Shown here: piece by piece, positions 25,915 through 35,042 of the stretch
Layout of the letters: each line of letters starts with the position of its first letter
Position numbering within the stretch: the first letter of the stretch is position 1
NCBI RefSeq assembly: GCF_020171655.1
Contig: NZ_JAIVAC010000001.1
Location: 806,001 to 870,000 of the forward strand
Length of the DNA: 64,000 nt
Reading direction: 5' to 3'
DNA from: Exiguobacterium aestuarii
Lineage (GTDB): Bacteria; Bacillota; Bacilli; Exiguobacteriales; Exiguobacteriaceae
Translations under genes and position numbers: made by a program
Notes under the pieces: generated by a model
Databases searched by the model: none
What the model was told of the DNA's origin: nothing
What the model saw: the letters and a program-made list of their open reading frames with translations, nothing else

Positions 25915-26568
25915 ATGAACGTCAACATCGTCAGACATAAACGAAGAAAAAAAGCCGCATTTTATGTCACACCAAATGGCATCGAGCTACGTATCCCAGC
26001 ACGTTTGTCAAAACGAGTCGTCGATCGCATTTTAGAAGAGCACGACTCATGGATTCGTCATACATGGCACAACCTTCCGAAACAGACGTCTGTTCTTGAT
26101 GAGGGGCTCGTCTTTCATGGAAAAAGCTATCCGACCAAAAAAGATGAGGGCACGACACTCAGACATGACGGTTCCTCATTTTTCGTACCGGGGACATGGG
26201 ACGAAAACACCCTGTCTAAACATTATGAGGCATGGCTACGCGAACGCGCGCTTGAATATGTGACCGAGCGGGCGCCGACTTACGAAAGAATCTTAGGCGT
26301 AAAAGCGGAAAAGATTCGAATCGGTCACCAAAAGACACGTTGGGGGTCATGTAGTTCAAACGGGACCATCTCCATCAACGTCCGCCTCATGCTCGCACCA
26401 AAAGAAATGATGGATTACGTCATCGCTCACGAATGGGTGCATCTCGTCCACTTCGACCACTCTGCCTCATTTTGGAACACGTTACGTACCGTATATCCAG
26501 AAACAGATCAAGCGAAAGCTTGGTTGAAGGAGAACGGCCATACATTACAACTCAAAAAAACCGACTGA
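25915..26568 (+). CDS. YgjP-like (M48-type, DUF45) metallopeptidase
   Basis: 217 residues with the DUF45/YgjP pattern. KTRWGSCSSNGTISINVRLMLAPKEMMDYVIAHEWVHLVHFDHSASFWN carries the zinc site HExxH (HEWVH, near 167) and a third His in FDHSASFW. An N-terminal KRRKKAAFYVTPNGIELRIPA block is also typical. The cellular substrate is unknown. The ribosome site is GAGGAGG. Confidence 0.87.
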   Translation: MNVNIVRHKRRKKAAFYVTPNGIELRIPARLSKRVVDRILEEHDSWIRHTWHNLPKQTSVLDEGLVFHGKSYPTKKDEGTTLRHDGSSFFVPGTWDENTLSKHYEAWLRERALEYVTERAPTYERILGVKAEKIRIGHQKTRWGSCSSNGTISINVRLMLAPKEMMDYVIAHEWVHLVHFDHSASFWNTLRTVYPETDQAKAWLKENGHTLQLKKTD

Positions 26569-26590
26569 CCCATCAAAGGGTCAATCGGTT
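26559..26590. terminator. bidirectional terminator
   Basis: AACCGA-C-TGACCC and GGGTCA-A-TCGGTT around a 6-nt loop, preceded by seven A. It lies between converging genes and ends at the stop of the chemoreceptor gene. Confidence 0.75.
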
Positions 26591-27495
26591 CATAAGTTAG
26601 AAGTGAACGTGTCAGCCGTATCATGTAATTCGGCTGCGGCCTGCTCGAACGCATGGAATCGATCCATCGTTTGTTCCATCGTCTTTGCACTCAACTGAAT
26701 TTCTTGATTGGATGCGGTGACACCTTCTACAATTTTTCGTAGTTCAAAGTTCATCCCTTCCGTATTTGAATTGACGTCGACGACCGCACGTTCCACCATA
26801 CGGGAGAGATTCCGCACTTCCGTCGCCACGACATTAAATCCAAGTCCATGTTCACCGGCGCGAGCGGCTTCGATGGCGGCATTCAGGGACAATAGATTTG
26901 TTTGTGCGGCAATCTCTTTGATGGACAGTGCGATTTTCGCGATATCATCGGCTTGACGACGCAAGTTCTGAAGGGCATGGAGGTTGTCCGCTGCATCTTT
27001 AGCAAGCCGTTCAATCGTCTCATTCAATACTTTCGTATCTTGCATACCTGTCTTCGCCCGTTCATCGAGCACATCGGTCATCGATTTGAAGCGATACGCA
27101 TAATCCTCAATCACCTGTTGCCGCTCCGTGATATCCGATGCGATTTTGACGACACCGATGACATCATCCCCTTCAAAGATTGGCATGTACGTCGCCTCGA
27201 GCCAGATCGTCTCTCCTTTTGCATTCTCTCGCTCCACTTTATCCGAGAAACTGAATCCGCTCCAAAGTTTCTCCCAAAATGCCGAATACTCTGGACTATT
27301 GACAAAGGATGAAGGACAGAACAAGTGATGCTGCATGCCAATCATCTCCTCGCGTCTGTATTTCATCGCTTTTGCAAATGTATCATTCACATCGACGACC
27401 CGGCGTTGACGATCAAACCGTATCATCGCCATGTTCGTCTCGATGGACCGGAATACGTCTTCTGAATGGATCACTTTTTGGTTCAATGTACTCAT
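26590..27495 (-). CDS. soluble PAS-containing chemoreceptor
   Basis: 302 residues if started at the ATG at 27495; the ribosome site is weak and an earlier start is possible. A PAS domain covers about 20-140 ([28 protein letters not shown] ... [13 protein letters not shown]). The MCP signalling region follows, with [20 protein letters not shown] then [12 protein letters not shown]. No membrane segment is present, so this is a cytoplasmic, possibly redox or metabolite-sensing, receptor of the kind that feeds CheA. Other Che genes are not in the window. Confidence 0.85.
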   Translation of the reverse strand: MSTLNQKVIHSEDVFRSIETNMAMIRFDRQRRVVDVNDTFAKAMKYRREEMIGMQHHLFCPSSFVNSPEYSAFWEKLWSGFSFSDKVERENAKGETIWLEATYMPIFEGDDVIGVVKIASDITERQQVIEDYAYRFKSMTDVLDERAKTGMQDTKVLNETIERLAKDAADNLHALQNLRRQADDIAKIALSIKEIAAQTNLLSLNAAIEAARAGEHGLGFNVVATEVRNLSRMVERAVVDVNSNTEGMNFELRKIVEGVTASNQEIQLSAKTMEQTMDRFHAFEQAAAELHDTADTFTSNL

Positions 27496-27632
27496 TAAAG
27501 ATAGCAACCTTTCTTCTTCGTAGGATATTCGTACTAAATCGTGAATCTCAGTGTAACGTATTGAGAAGCAATCCATTGCATCCTTTTTGTATAGAAGGTC
27601 AATATCTTAAGTTTGAAGTATTTACCAAATGA

Positions 27633-27653
27633 AAAGACGCCAATCGGCGCCTT
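27633..27653 (-). terminator. terminator of the lipoprotein pair
   Basis: AAGGCGCC-GATT-GGCGTCTT on the minus strand, followed by TTC, overlapping the stop codon. Confidence 0.65.
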
Positions 27654-28945
27654 TACTCTTTCAAATCAGGAAAATAGCTGAAGAACGTTTCTGCACCTTC
27701 ACTTGTCAGTTTGAACGTCTGCTTTCGTTTTGCATCGGTTAAGTACACATCCACCTTTTTCGAACGTCTCTGAAAGCTTAATTGAAACTCCTGACCGACC
27801 CATCCGTCGATGAACGTAAGCATCGTGTACTCTTCTATCTCCCCTTTTCGCTTGACCGGCTCTGCCTCATCGATTGCGTCCATCAAATCAGACATGTCGA
27901 TTCCTGCAGCCCGCAGCACGTTCGGGTAACCAATCGTTGCTTTTTCGTCTAAAGGAGTCTTATGGACGAACACGAACGGACCACTTGGTACGGCGGGATT
28001 CGATTCTATGTCTGCTTCGATCGATTCATCCGTCGCAAATTCGCGACCGGTGTACGTGAGACGGACATCTTCCGTCACACGTTTCCCGTTCTCCATGTAA
28101 GAGAATGTGTAAATCGGTGTCTCGACACCTGGTTCGAGCGATTCTGCTTGCAGTACCCGCTCGACTTTGAGCCCTTCAAATTGCTTTGGTTGCTGCTCTG
28201 GTTGCGAATAATCATCTTTTGTTATAAGGACAATCGGGTCATAAGAAAGTAACCCACCTTCCGACTTAGCGAAAATGTAAGCCTCTTTGGATTGTTCGTC
28301 GTAGCCGAGTGCGATTGTCATGCTTCCCATTTGCGCGTGATAAGGTTCAATGATTGAGAGCGGAAAGATCCCTTCGTCCTCTCCGATGGTTAAATGGATA
28401 CTTCCATTCAAGGAAGGGGTCACTTGAATCATCGTTTCGTCAATGAGATTGACGGGATCCTCGAAAACATCGGAATAATCGCTTTCCTTCAGACTCTCTT
28501 CTTGTTCCGGAGTTCCATTTGCAATTGTCGGGTTACTTGGGATGGTGACACCTTCAGAAGCCTGTACAAACGAAGGGAACTTCTCAACAAGTCCGACTCT
28601 CATCTTTGGAGAAAAGCCGTCCTGACAAATGACATAATTCTGTTCGCCTTTTACATACGTCACTAGCTTATAGGTATGTGCATCGTAGTCCGAAATCATG
28701 GCTTTTCGGTTCAAAACATACGAATGATAGACCGTGACGTCTTCATTAATTTGGGGAACCGGGTCATCGGTGCATGCAAGGAGTAAATCGCTCGCCCACG
28801 TCTCCGGCCCGGTAGTAAAGCTGTTCATGTCTCGTACATCCCATTGTGATGGCATATGGTCCAGTTTGACGACCTTTACCTCTTCACCACCACAACCCGA
28901 TAAAATTCCAACTGTACATAACGTGAATAATAGTCGTTTCATCAT
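27653..28945 (-). CDS. lipoprotein of unknown function, paralogue B
   Basis: 430 residues. Signal peptide with lipobox ILSGC, so lipid-anchored outside. The mature start VKVVKLDHMPSQW and end TFKLTSEGAETFFSYFPDLKE match paralogue A directly upstream (EVIQLDHIENQW and TFKLSSKGAEVFLDIFPEY). Both also share a VTVYxxxVxxRxxxxSxxDxxxxKxVTYxxGE-type block. No known domain is recognised. The start overlaps the upstream stop (ATGA). Confidence 0.8.
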   Translation of the reverse strand: MMKRLLFTLCTVGILSGCGGEEVKVVKLDHMPSQWDVRDMNSFTTGPETWASDLLLACTDDPVPQINEDVTVYHSYVLNRKAMISDYDAHTYKLVTYVKGEQNYVICQDGFSPKMRVGLVEKFPSFVQASEGVTIPSNPTIANGTPEQEESLKESDYSDVFEDPVNLIDETMIQVTPSLNGSIHLTIGEDEGIFPLSIIEPYHAQMGSMTIALGYDEQSKEAYIFAKSEGGLLSYDPIVLITKDDYSQPEQQPKQFEGLKVERVLQAESLEPGVETPIYTFSYMENGKRVTEDVRLTYTGREFATDESIEADIESNPAVPSGPFVFVHKTPLDEKATIGYPNVLRAAGIDMSDLMDAIDEAEPVKRKGEIEEYTMLTFIDGWVGQEFQLSFQRRSKKVDVYLTDAKRKQTFKLTSEGAETFFSYFPDLKE

Positions 28946-30234
28946 GATTTTTCGTACTCCGGGAAAATATCCAAGAACACTTCCGCCCCTTTACTAGATA
29001 ATTTAAATGTCTGCTCGCGAAGCGGGTCTGTCAGATAGATGTCGATTTTTTTTGACCGCTGTTTATAGCTGATTTCAAATTCTTGCCCTTTCCATCCTTC
29101 CATCAACGTCAAGTATCGATAGTCTGCAGGTTCACCCTTACGGCCGACCGGTTCTGCCTCCTTCAATACTTCCATGACTTGTTCAGATTCTTCCGTCGAG
29201 ATTTCGATGAAATCAGGATAAGTGAGTGAATTCCCATCAAACGGTTTACGGTGCGCAATGACTCTTGAACCGTCTTCTTGGTCCAGCACCCACTCTACAA
29301 GCATCGAATCGGGTTCTTCGCCTTCTTTCAGTAACGTACCTTCAATAAAGCGAACCGTCATCGTTTCAGTCACTGGTTCACCATCTTTTATGTAGTGGAA
29401 TGAATATAAGGGAACCGCTTCTCCTTTTTTTATCTCTCCAGGTTCGATGATGGTGTCGACGCTTAACTCTTCAAAGGACTGTTGTTCTATTGACGCAGGA
29501 TCCTCTAGTTCTTCAAACTGTAATTGCTGATAAACAAAGCGTTCATTGAATGAAAAAAGAATATACGGTTGAGATGTTTTTCGATCGAGTCCGATGGCAA
29601 TCTGTCGATGCGGCATATCGATTCCGGTCGGTTGAAAACTAGTGAGCGAATGTCTCGTCGCTTTACCATCGAGTTCTAGTTCAAGCTCTCCGAATAGAGC
29701 CGGTTCAATTTCAAGTAATGTATCTCGGAACGGGATGATGTCGATTTCATCGATGTTCAGTTCGTCTGTTTTCATTAGCTTATCTTTTGAGGATAAAGAT
29801 GTTTGATGAAGGCTAGGTAATCGGGGGACGCTGATTCCTTCAGATGTATTTACAAAGTCCGGGAACTTATCGATCGTCTCCGCCATCCATTGATTCGTAT
29901 AATCTTCGCGACAGACAACATATCGTTCGTCACCTTCTAAATAGGTAACTACTTTCATCGAGTACGGATCCATGGATGACACGACCCCGTTTCGTCCTGC
30001 GAACACTGTCTGATATACAGTGACATCTCCATTTAGCTCCGCCGTTCGTTCACCCTCACATGCCTCGAGCACTTCTCTCGTTTCGTGTACTTGAACAAAT
30101 TCTCCTTCTTTCGTGTAACTCTCGAGATTCCATTGATTTTCTATGTGATCTAATTGAATGACTTCTATGTCAGATGCTCCACATGCGCTTAACAACGAAG
30201 CGCCAAGTATTATTGTAATCCCTCTTTTAAACAA
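28942..30234 (-). CDS. lipoprotein of unknown function, paralogue A
   Basis: 430 residues, exactly the length of paralogue B when started at the TTG at 30234, which has GGAGGAG 5 nt upstream. An ATG 39 bp earlier has no site and would put charged residues before the signal peptide. The lipobox is LLSAC. It is a tandem duplicate of the following gene, coupled by 4-bp overlap. Likely acts at the outer membrane face or wall; function unknown. Confidence 0.8.
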   Translation of the reverse strand: MFKRGITIILGASLLSACGASDIEVIQLDHIENQWNLESYTKEGEFVQVHETREVLEACEGERTAELNGDVTVYQTVFAGRNGVVSSMDPYSMKVVTYLEGDERYVVCREDYTNQWMAETIDKFPDFVNTSEGISVPRLPSLHQTSLSSKDKLMKTDELNIDEIDIIPFRDTLLEIEPALFGELELELDGKATRHSLTSFQPTGIDMPHRQIAIGLDRKTSQPYILFSFNERFVYQQLQFEELEDPASIEQQSFEELSVDTIIEPGEIKKGEAVPLYSFHYIKDGEPVTETMTVRFIEGTLLKEGEEPDSMLVEWVLDQEDGSRVIAHRKPFDGNSLTYPDFIEISTEESEQVMEVLKEAEPVGRKGEPADYRYLTLMEGWKGQEFEISYKQRSKKIDIYLTDPLREQTFKLSSKGAEVFLDIFPEYEKS

Positions 30235-30292
30235 AATATCTCCTCCAGTCAACATTCTATCCAATTTTACCATTATCTAACTGTCCTATACG

Positions 30293-30324
30293 AAAAAAAA
30301 TCCGCTCATGTTTCATGAACGGAT
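30293..30324 (-). terminator. terminator of the DUF302 gene
   Basis: ATCCGTTCATG-AAA-CATGAGCGGAT on the minus strand followed by eight T. Confidence 0.85.
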
Positions 30325-30334
30325 GGTACATCGA

Positions 30335-30718
30335 TTATTTACTTTGGTCGATCGCACGTTGCAGTCTAGATTCGACGTCCGCTGCGACGGCTTGTAGCGA
30401 TTTGTCGTCAATGAGACGAATCAACGTTGTCGGTTTCGGCATGCCGATCTGTGTGTGATTGTCCTTTTCGAACACTGCGATTTTACACGGGAGGAAGTAG
30501 CCTCCCTCTAACTGTTGTGACAGCACTTCTTTTGCTGCCTTCGGGTTGCACACTTCTAAGATGCGATACTTCCCTTCAATGGCCTGCCCTTTTTTCTCTA
30601 ACGTGTCGCTCAAATCAAAGTCCCATAATACACCGAATGACTCATCTTTCAGCGCTTCTCCAAGACGGGCGATGACGTCCTCAACAGTACGGTCAGACTG
30701 TACAGTATAATCAAACAT
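30335..30718 (-). CDS. DUF302 domain-containing protein
   Basis: 127 residues from the ATG at 30718, 7 nt after AAGGAGG. DUF302 signature: SFGVLWDFDLSDTLEKKG, then YRILEVCNPKAAKEVL and a single LPCKIAVFE with conserved Cys. It is a small cytoplasmic protein; members are often near heavy-metal or sulfur genes but the function is undefined. Divergent from the Spx-like gene. Confidence 0.88.
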   Translation of the reverse strand: MFDYTVQSDRTVEDVIARLGEALKDESFGVLWDFDLSDTLEKKGQAIEGKYRILEVCNPKAAKEVLSQQLEGGYFLPCKIAVFEKDNHTQIGMPKPTTLIRLIDDKSLQAVAADVESRLQRAIDQSK

Positions 30719-30879
30719 CTTCATTCCTCCTTATGTGATTCCTCTTGAAATCTGTACCCGAACGAAGTCGCTTTCAATCAAAAAGAAACTGTATGTGATT
30801 TGAAACATAATCACGAAACGTAACGTATAAAAAGAGATAATAGTTAGAACCAAACTGATGTAAAGGAGAAGTGGTTGTC

Positions 30880-31275
30880 GTGACGGTCACGGTATTCACG
30901 CATACGAGCTGCAGTTCTTCCAGAAAAACGATTGATTGGTTGCGGGAACAAAAGATTCCCTTCATCGAAAAGAAATTGACAGACCAAGGCTTATCCTTTG
31001 GTGAATTTAAAGAAATGCTAAGTCTGACTGAGAATGGGACGACCGACTTGCTGTCGGTACAGAAGAGCGTCTATAAACAAGCGGCTGAGAAACTCGACGA
31101 GATGTCGATCCGCGAACTGTACAGTTTTGTCGCATCAAACCCACAAATCCTGAAGAGTCCGATTGTCTTCGACCATCATCGCATCCAGGTCGGTTTCAGT
31201 GAGAAAGAGATTCGGACGTTCATTCCTCGGCATGACCGCATCGCTGAACTAAAACGGTTGCTCCACAACGCATAA
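30880..31275 (+). CDS. Spx/ArsC family regulator-like protein with CSSS motif
   Basis: 131 residues from GTG at 30880; GTG at 30871 is too near the AAGGAG site. It is Spx-like throughout: TSCSSSRKTIDWLREQKIPF, a LTENGTTDLL block holding the Gly that contacts RNA polymerase alpha, then SPIVFDHHRIQVGFSEKEIRTF and PR. Spx and MgsR carry a CxxC redox switch; here the second Cys is Ser (C-S-S-S). It probably binds RNA polymerase but cannot form that disulfide. Confidence 0.82.
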   Translation: MTVTVFTHTSCSSSRKTIDWLREQKIPFIEKKLTDQGLSFGEFKEMLSLTENGTTDLLSVQKSVYKQAAEKLDEMSIRELYSFVASNPQILKSPIVFDHHRIQVGFSEKEIRTFIPRHDRIAELKRLLHNA

Positions 31276-31307
31276 ATCGTGTCGCCAAGGCGACACGATT
31301 CTTTTTT
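31275..31307. terminator. bidirectional terminator
   Basis: AATCGTGTCGCC-AA-GGCGACACGATT followed by CTTTTTT, between converging spx-like and metI genes. Confidence 0.85.
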
Positions 31308-31968
31308 AGGCTCGTTTTAATTTGGCTGCCAATCGGTTTCCGAATGACTGAATCGATTGAACAAGTAGGATGAGGACGAAAATCGTCACATACATCACTT
31401 CCGGTTCAAAACGAAGGTGTCCGTATTGATATGCGATATCTCCAAGCCCACCGGCTCCAACGAGACCTGCCATGGCAGTTGCACCAATCAACCCGATCGT
31501 TGCAATCGTCAATCCGAGAACGATGGAAGAACGTGCCTCACGGATGAGTACGTACCAGATGATCTTTCTCGTCGAGATGCCCATCGCCTCATACGCCTCG
31601 ATGACCCCGCGGTCGACTTCAAGTAGAGCAGACTCCATGAGTCGTGCGATGTATGGGGCGGTGAAGACAATGAGTGGTAGAAGTACACCTTGGACCCCGA
31701 TTGTCGTACCCATGATGAACCGTGTGAATGGCAAGATGAAAAACAAGAGAATGATGAACGGAATCGAACGGATGACGTTGATGACGCTCGACAATCCGCC
31801 GCACACGAATCGGTTTGCGAGACGCCCGTTCGGTCTAGTCAGTACGAGTAACGTCCCGAGCGGTAGTCCGATCAGTGTCGAGATGAGGAGCGCGATGCTC
31901 GTCATCGTCAACGTTTGAATGGTTCCCGTCCAAATGAGGTCACCCCAGTCTGTCCAGAACTGTTGCAT
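31306..31968 (-). CDS. metI: methionine ABC transporter permease
   Basis: 220 residues with about five helices. The EAA loop is EAYEAMGISTRKIIWYVLIREA and the MetI marker segment is GATAMAGLVGAGGLGDIAYQYG. It pairs with MetN and MetQ to import L- or D-methionine. The start (GGGAGG upstream) lies inside the end of metN, overlapping by 29 bp. Confidence 0.93.
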   Translation of the reverse strand: MQQFWTDWGDLIWTGTIQTLTMTSIALLISTLIGLPLGTLLVLTRPNGRLANRFVCGGLSSVINVIRSIPFIILLFFILPFTRFIMGTTIGVQGVLLPLIVFTAPYIARLMESALLEVDRGVIEAYEAMGISTRKIIWYVLIREARSSIVLGLTIATIGLIGATAMAGLVGAGGLGDIAYQYGHLRFEPEVMYVTIFVLILLVQSIQSFGNRLAAKLKRA

Positions 31969-32974
31969 GATTCGACACCTCCCTTACGTGTACACCACTC
32001 GTCTTCAAATAACGAACGGCGAGTTCTGTTTGTTCATGGTCTCCGTCAAGGTGAACGAGCAGGTTTCCGACGAGACCCGCTTTCAATTTCTTGATACCGC
32101 CTCCGATGATGTTCGGTAAGATCCCGAATCGTTTCGTCAACTGCGCGAGCACCGCTTGCTCCGTTTGACTACCGATGAATGATAAATGAACGAGCGTGCC
32201 TCGCGTCTGTAATTCCGACACCACTTCTTCCGGAACATCGAGATTCGTCTTCAAGAACCGCTGCGTCGTTTCGTGTCTCGGGTTTGAGAAGACATCCAAC
32301 ACGTTGCCTTGTTCAATAATGTTGCCGTGATCGATGACGGCGACTCGGTCACAGATTCGTTCAATCACTTCCATCTCATGCGTGATCAAGAAGATGGTCA
32401 ATCCGAGCTCTCGGTTGATTTCGAGTAACAACTCTAAGATCGACTCGGTCGTTTCAGGGTCGAGGGCACTCGTCGACTCGTCGCTGAGGAGGATGTCCGG
32501 TTCATGTGCGAGCGCTCGTGCAATGGCGACGCGCTGTTTTTGACCGCCTGACAATTGTTCCGGATAATGATTCCGATGTTCAGATAAACCGACGATGTCG
32601 AGATAGCGGTCGACCCGTTCACGGATGACTAGCTTCCCGAGCCCTTCGAGGCGGAGCGGGATGGCGACATTCTCTTCGACGGTCGCGGTCTTTAATAGGT
32701 TGTAATGTTGAAAGATCATGCCGATTCGCTGACGTAGCGAAGAGAGTTCTTTTTTCTTTAATTGTGTGATGTCTTGTCCCTCAATCTCAACGACACCTGC
32801 TGTCGGGCGCTCTAATAGATTGATCATCCGGATGAGAGTACTCTTCCCAGCACCGCTTCGCCCGATGATGCCGAAGATCTCTCCTTTTTCGATTGTGAGG
32901 GAGACGTCGTCAAGCGCGGTGATCGTATCTCCATTGACGTGAAATTGCTTGGTGATTTGTTTCAGTTCAATCAT
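31940..32974 (-). CDS. metN: methionine ABC transporter ATP-binding protein
   Basis: 344 residues. Walker A GRSGAGKST, signature LSGGQKQR, Walker B ILLSDESTSALD and the switch His (ITHEME) are all present. The C-terminal ~80 residues form the NIL domain (VHLSFIGSQTEQAVL ... NIIGGGIKKLKAGLVGNLLV), which senses methionine and inhibits transport. The start is ATG at 32974 behind GGAGGG. Second gene of the operon metQ-metN-metI. Confidence 0.95.
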   Translation of the reverse strand: MIELKQITKQFHVNGDTITALDDVSLTIEKGEIFGIIGRSGAGKSTLIRMINLLERPTAGVVEIEGQDITQLKKKELSSLRQRIGMIFQHYNLLKTATVEENVAIPLRLEGLGKLVIRERVDRYLDIVGLSEHRNHYPEQLSGGQKQRVAIARALAHEPDILLSDESTSALDPETTESILELLLEINRELGLTIFLITHEMEVIERICDRVAVIDHGNIIEQGNVLDVFSNPRHETTQRFLKTNLDVPEEVVSELQTRGTLVHLSFIGSQTEQAVLAQLTKRFGILPNIIGGGIKKLKAGLVGNLLVHLDGDHEQTELAVRYLKTSGVHVREVSNHATVLDRLG

Positions 32975-32985
32975 CAAATCCCTCC

Positions 32986-33807
32986 TCAGAACGCTGGTAC
33001 GACAGATCCATTGAATTCTTCTTCGATGAAGGCACGTACTTCATCCGAATGGTAGTAAGACTTCAATGTCTCAACGACCTCATCTTCTTTGTTGACCGAG
33101 CGGACGACCACATAGTTCGGATATGGGTTGTCGACCGTGTCCTCATGGAACAGGGCATCCTCGTTGATGGAGAGACCTGCTCCCATCGCAAAGTTCGTAT
33201 TGATGGCTGCAAGGGCTACTTCCGGTAGCTGTGTGGGAAGCTGCGACGCTTCAAGCTCGATGAATTCTAAATTGAGCGGGTTTTCTGCGATATCTCGTTT
33301 TGTTGCTTTATCCGTCAGACCTTCTTTTAATGTGATCAGACCTGCTGTTTCATATAGTCGCAAGGCACGAAGTTCGTTTGCCGGATCGTTCGGGACGGCA
33401 ACTTTATCCCCTTCTTTTAAATCTTTGATATCTGTCAACTTCTCAGAATAAAGACCCATCGGGAAAGCGACGGTCTTGAACACATCGTCAATTTTATAAC
33501 CTTTGTCTGACTTTTGTAGTTCGAGGAACGATAACGTCTGGTAACTGTTCACATCAAGGCTTCCCTCGTCAAGGGCCGTGTTCGGTGTATTGTAATCGTT
33601 GAATACTTTGATATCGATCTCAAGACCGTCCTCTTTCGCGAGTTCTTGTACTTTCTCTGCAATCTGCTCGTGTGGGCCACCGGTCACGCCGATCGTCAGC
33701 TCTTCCGTGCTGAGCGTCTCGCTCGCCTCGGATTGTCCACACGCGGAAAGTGCGATTGCTGCAAGGAATGACGTACCTGCCAAAAGTGTTTTTTGTTTGA
33801 TGTTCAT
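32986..33807 (-). CDS. metQ: methionine-binding lipoprotein
   Basis: 273 residues from the ATG at 33807 with GGAGGAGG upstream. The lipobox is IALSAC. It is of the NlpA/MetQ family: LTIGVTGGPHEQIAEKVQ, FNDYNTPNTALDEGSLDVNSYQ, then VAVPNDPANELRALRLYETAGLI. It binds methionine outside and delivers it to MetNI. First gene of the operon, directly behind an S-box terminator. Confidence 0.95.
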   Translation of the reverse strand: MNIKQKTLLAGTSFLAAIALSACGQSEASETLSTEELTIGVTGGPHEQIAEKVQELAKEDGLEIDIKVFNDYNTPNTALDEGSLDVNSYQTLSFLELQKSDKGYKIDDVFKTVAFPMGLYSEKLTDIKDLKEGDKVAVPNDPANELRALRLYETAGLITLKEGLTDKATKRDIAENPLNLEFIELEASQLPTQLPEVALAAINTNFAMGAGLSINEDALFHEDTVDNPYPNYVVVRSVNKEDEVVETLKSYYHSDEVRAFIEEEFNGSVVPAF

Positions 33808-33828
33808 GAATAGTTCCTCCTCCAAATG

Positions 33829-33985
33829 AAAAGCCCGCTACTCACGAAGAGCGGCGGGCACGACAAGTGAAAGTCGGACACGCTCATCTCCCAGACGTCT
33901 CGTCTGTTGGAATTAGCACCATGATCATACTGATCTGGTTGCCGGGTTTCATCGGGCCAGTCCCTCCACCACTCTTGATAAGCAA
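33829..33985 (-). ncRNA. SAM (S-box) riboswitch upstream of metQ
   Basis: On the minus strand the S-box signature runs CTTATCAAGAGTGG, GGAGGGACTGGCCCGATGAA, CCCGGCAACC, then GTGCTAATTCC and a GAGATGAG block. The expression platform is a terminator, GCCCGC...GCGGGC followed by TTTT, at about 33829-33861, just before the metQ ribosome site. High SAM would stop transcription of the transporter. Confidence 0.95.
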
Positions 33986-34025
33986 TCGGTTCTATTATTT
34001 TGTTATTATATTACTGATAAAAGCA

Positions 34026-35042
34026 TTATTTGTAAACCACTTCTTGTAGATTGATGAGAATTTCTTTTAACTGCTCTGAATCTTCGAGATTCCGAATCCC
34101 TTGAATCGTGATTTCTTCGACGATCGAAGTGACCAACTCTTCGACTTGATCAGGACGAATCCCAAGTTGGGTAAGTGAAGTCGGCGCATCGATGGATGCA
34201 AGCCAGCTCTCTAAAAGGATGGCTTCATCGGACCTAATCAATCGTTCTTGAACAATCAATCCGAACCCGACCTTGTCCCCATGTAACCAATGATGAGTCG
34301 AATCAAAGCGACTGAGCGCATTATGAACGGCGTGCGCGACAGCAACACGTGTGCCGGCATCCCCGAACCCACCAACCGCACCACCGATTGCGAGGACATG
34401 GTCGACGATATATCGGACGTCCGTTCCATAACGACGAAAGTCCTGTTCATGAATCGACAAGTCCATCAATTTCCCGCACTGCGCAGCAAGTGATAACCCT
34501 GACTGAATCCCTGCATCCTTTGATGTCGTCCCACTAATATATCGGGCCTCGAACCACTTTGCGACCGTATCGATCACGCCGGCTTTGAAATAGTCGTAAG
34601 GTGAATCACGTAACAGTCGTTCATCTGCGATGACGCGCTCGATGACGACCGAAAACGTATCATAACGGATATAGGATCCTTCCTCAGTATAGATGACGCT
34701 AAGAGGTGTGAAGGCGGCACAGTTTGACACGAGTGTCGGGACGACAATGAGCGGCACCGACTGAATGGCCGCAATTCGTTTCGCCGTATCGATCAACTTA
34801 CCACCTCCGATAGCAACCCATACGTCCGGGCGATGGGCATCCAATCGATTCACTTCTTCGTCTGAACATTCCCCGTTGAACTGTACACTCGGAAGATTTG
34901 CTAGACGAGGGAACACGCGAACCGCTTCACCGTATCCGTTCAATCCTTTCAAAACTAGTGCCTTCCGGTTTCCAATCAACGTATGAAGGTTCTCGAGCGC
35001 ATCATGCGAATGGTCATATTCGAGCACGGCCTGACGAATCAC
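34026..35042 (-). CDS. iron-containing alcohol dehydrogenase-fold enzyme (HcxA/YbdH-like)
   Basis: 338 residues of the glycerol dehydrogenase-like family. It has the NAD-binding GGGKLIDTAKR and VPTLVSNCAAFTP segments and metal ligands in KAGVIDTVAKW, VAHAVHNAL and HWLHGDKV. The start is GTG at 35042, overlapping the aminotransferase stop by 4 bp. E. coli ybdH (hcxA, a 2-oxoacid reductase) neighbours the methionine aminotransferase gene ybdL. With the S-box control here, reduction of the methionine keto acid (KMTB) to the hydroxy acid, or the reverse, is a plausible role. Confidence 0.75.
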   Translation of the reverse strand: MIRQAVLEYDHSHDALENLHTLIGNRKALVLKGLNGYGEAVRVFPRLANLPSVQFNGECSDEEVNRLDAHRPDVWVAIGGGKLIDTAKRIAAIQSVPLIVVPTLVSNCAAFTPLSVIYTEEGSYIRYDTFSVVIERVIADERLLRDSPYDYFKAGVIDTVAKWFEARYISGTTSKDAGIQSGLSLAAQCGKLMDLSIHEQDFRRYGTDVRYIVDHVLAIGGAVGGFGDAGTRVAVAHAVHNALSRFDSTHHWLHGDKVGFGLIVQERLIRSDEAILLESWLASIDAPTSLTQLGIRPDQVEELVTSIVEEITIQGIRNLEDSEQLKEILINLQEVVYK

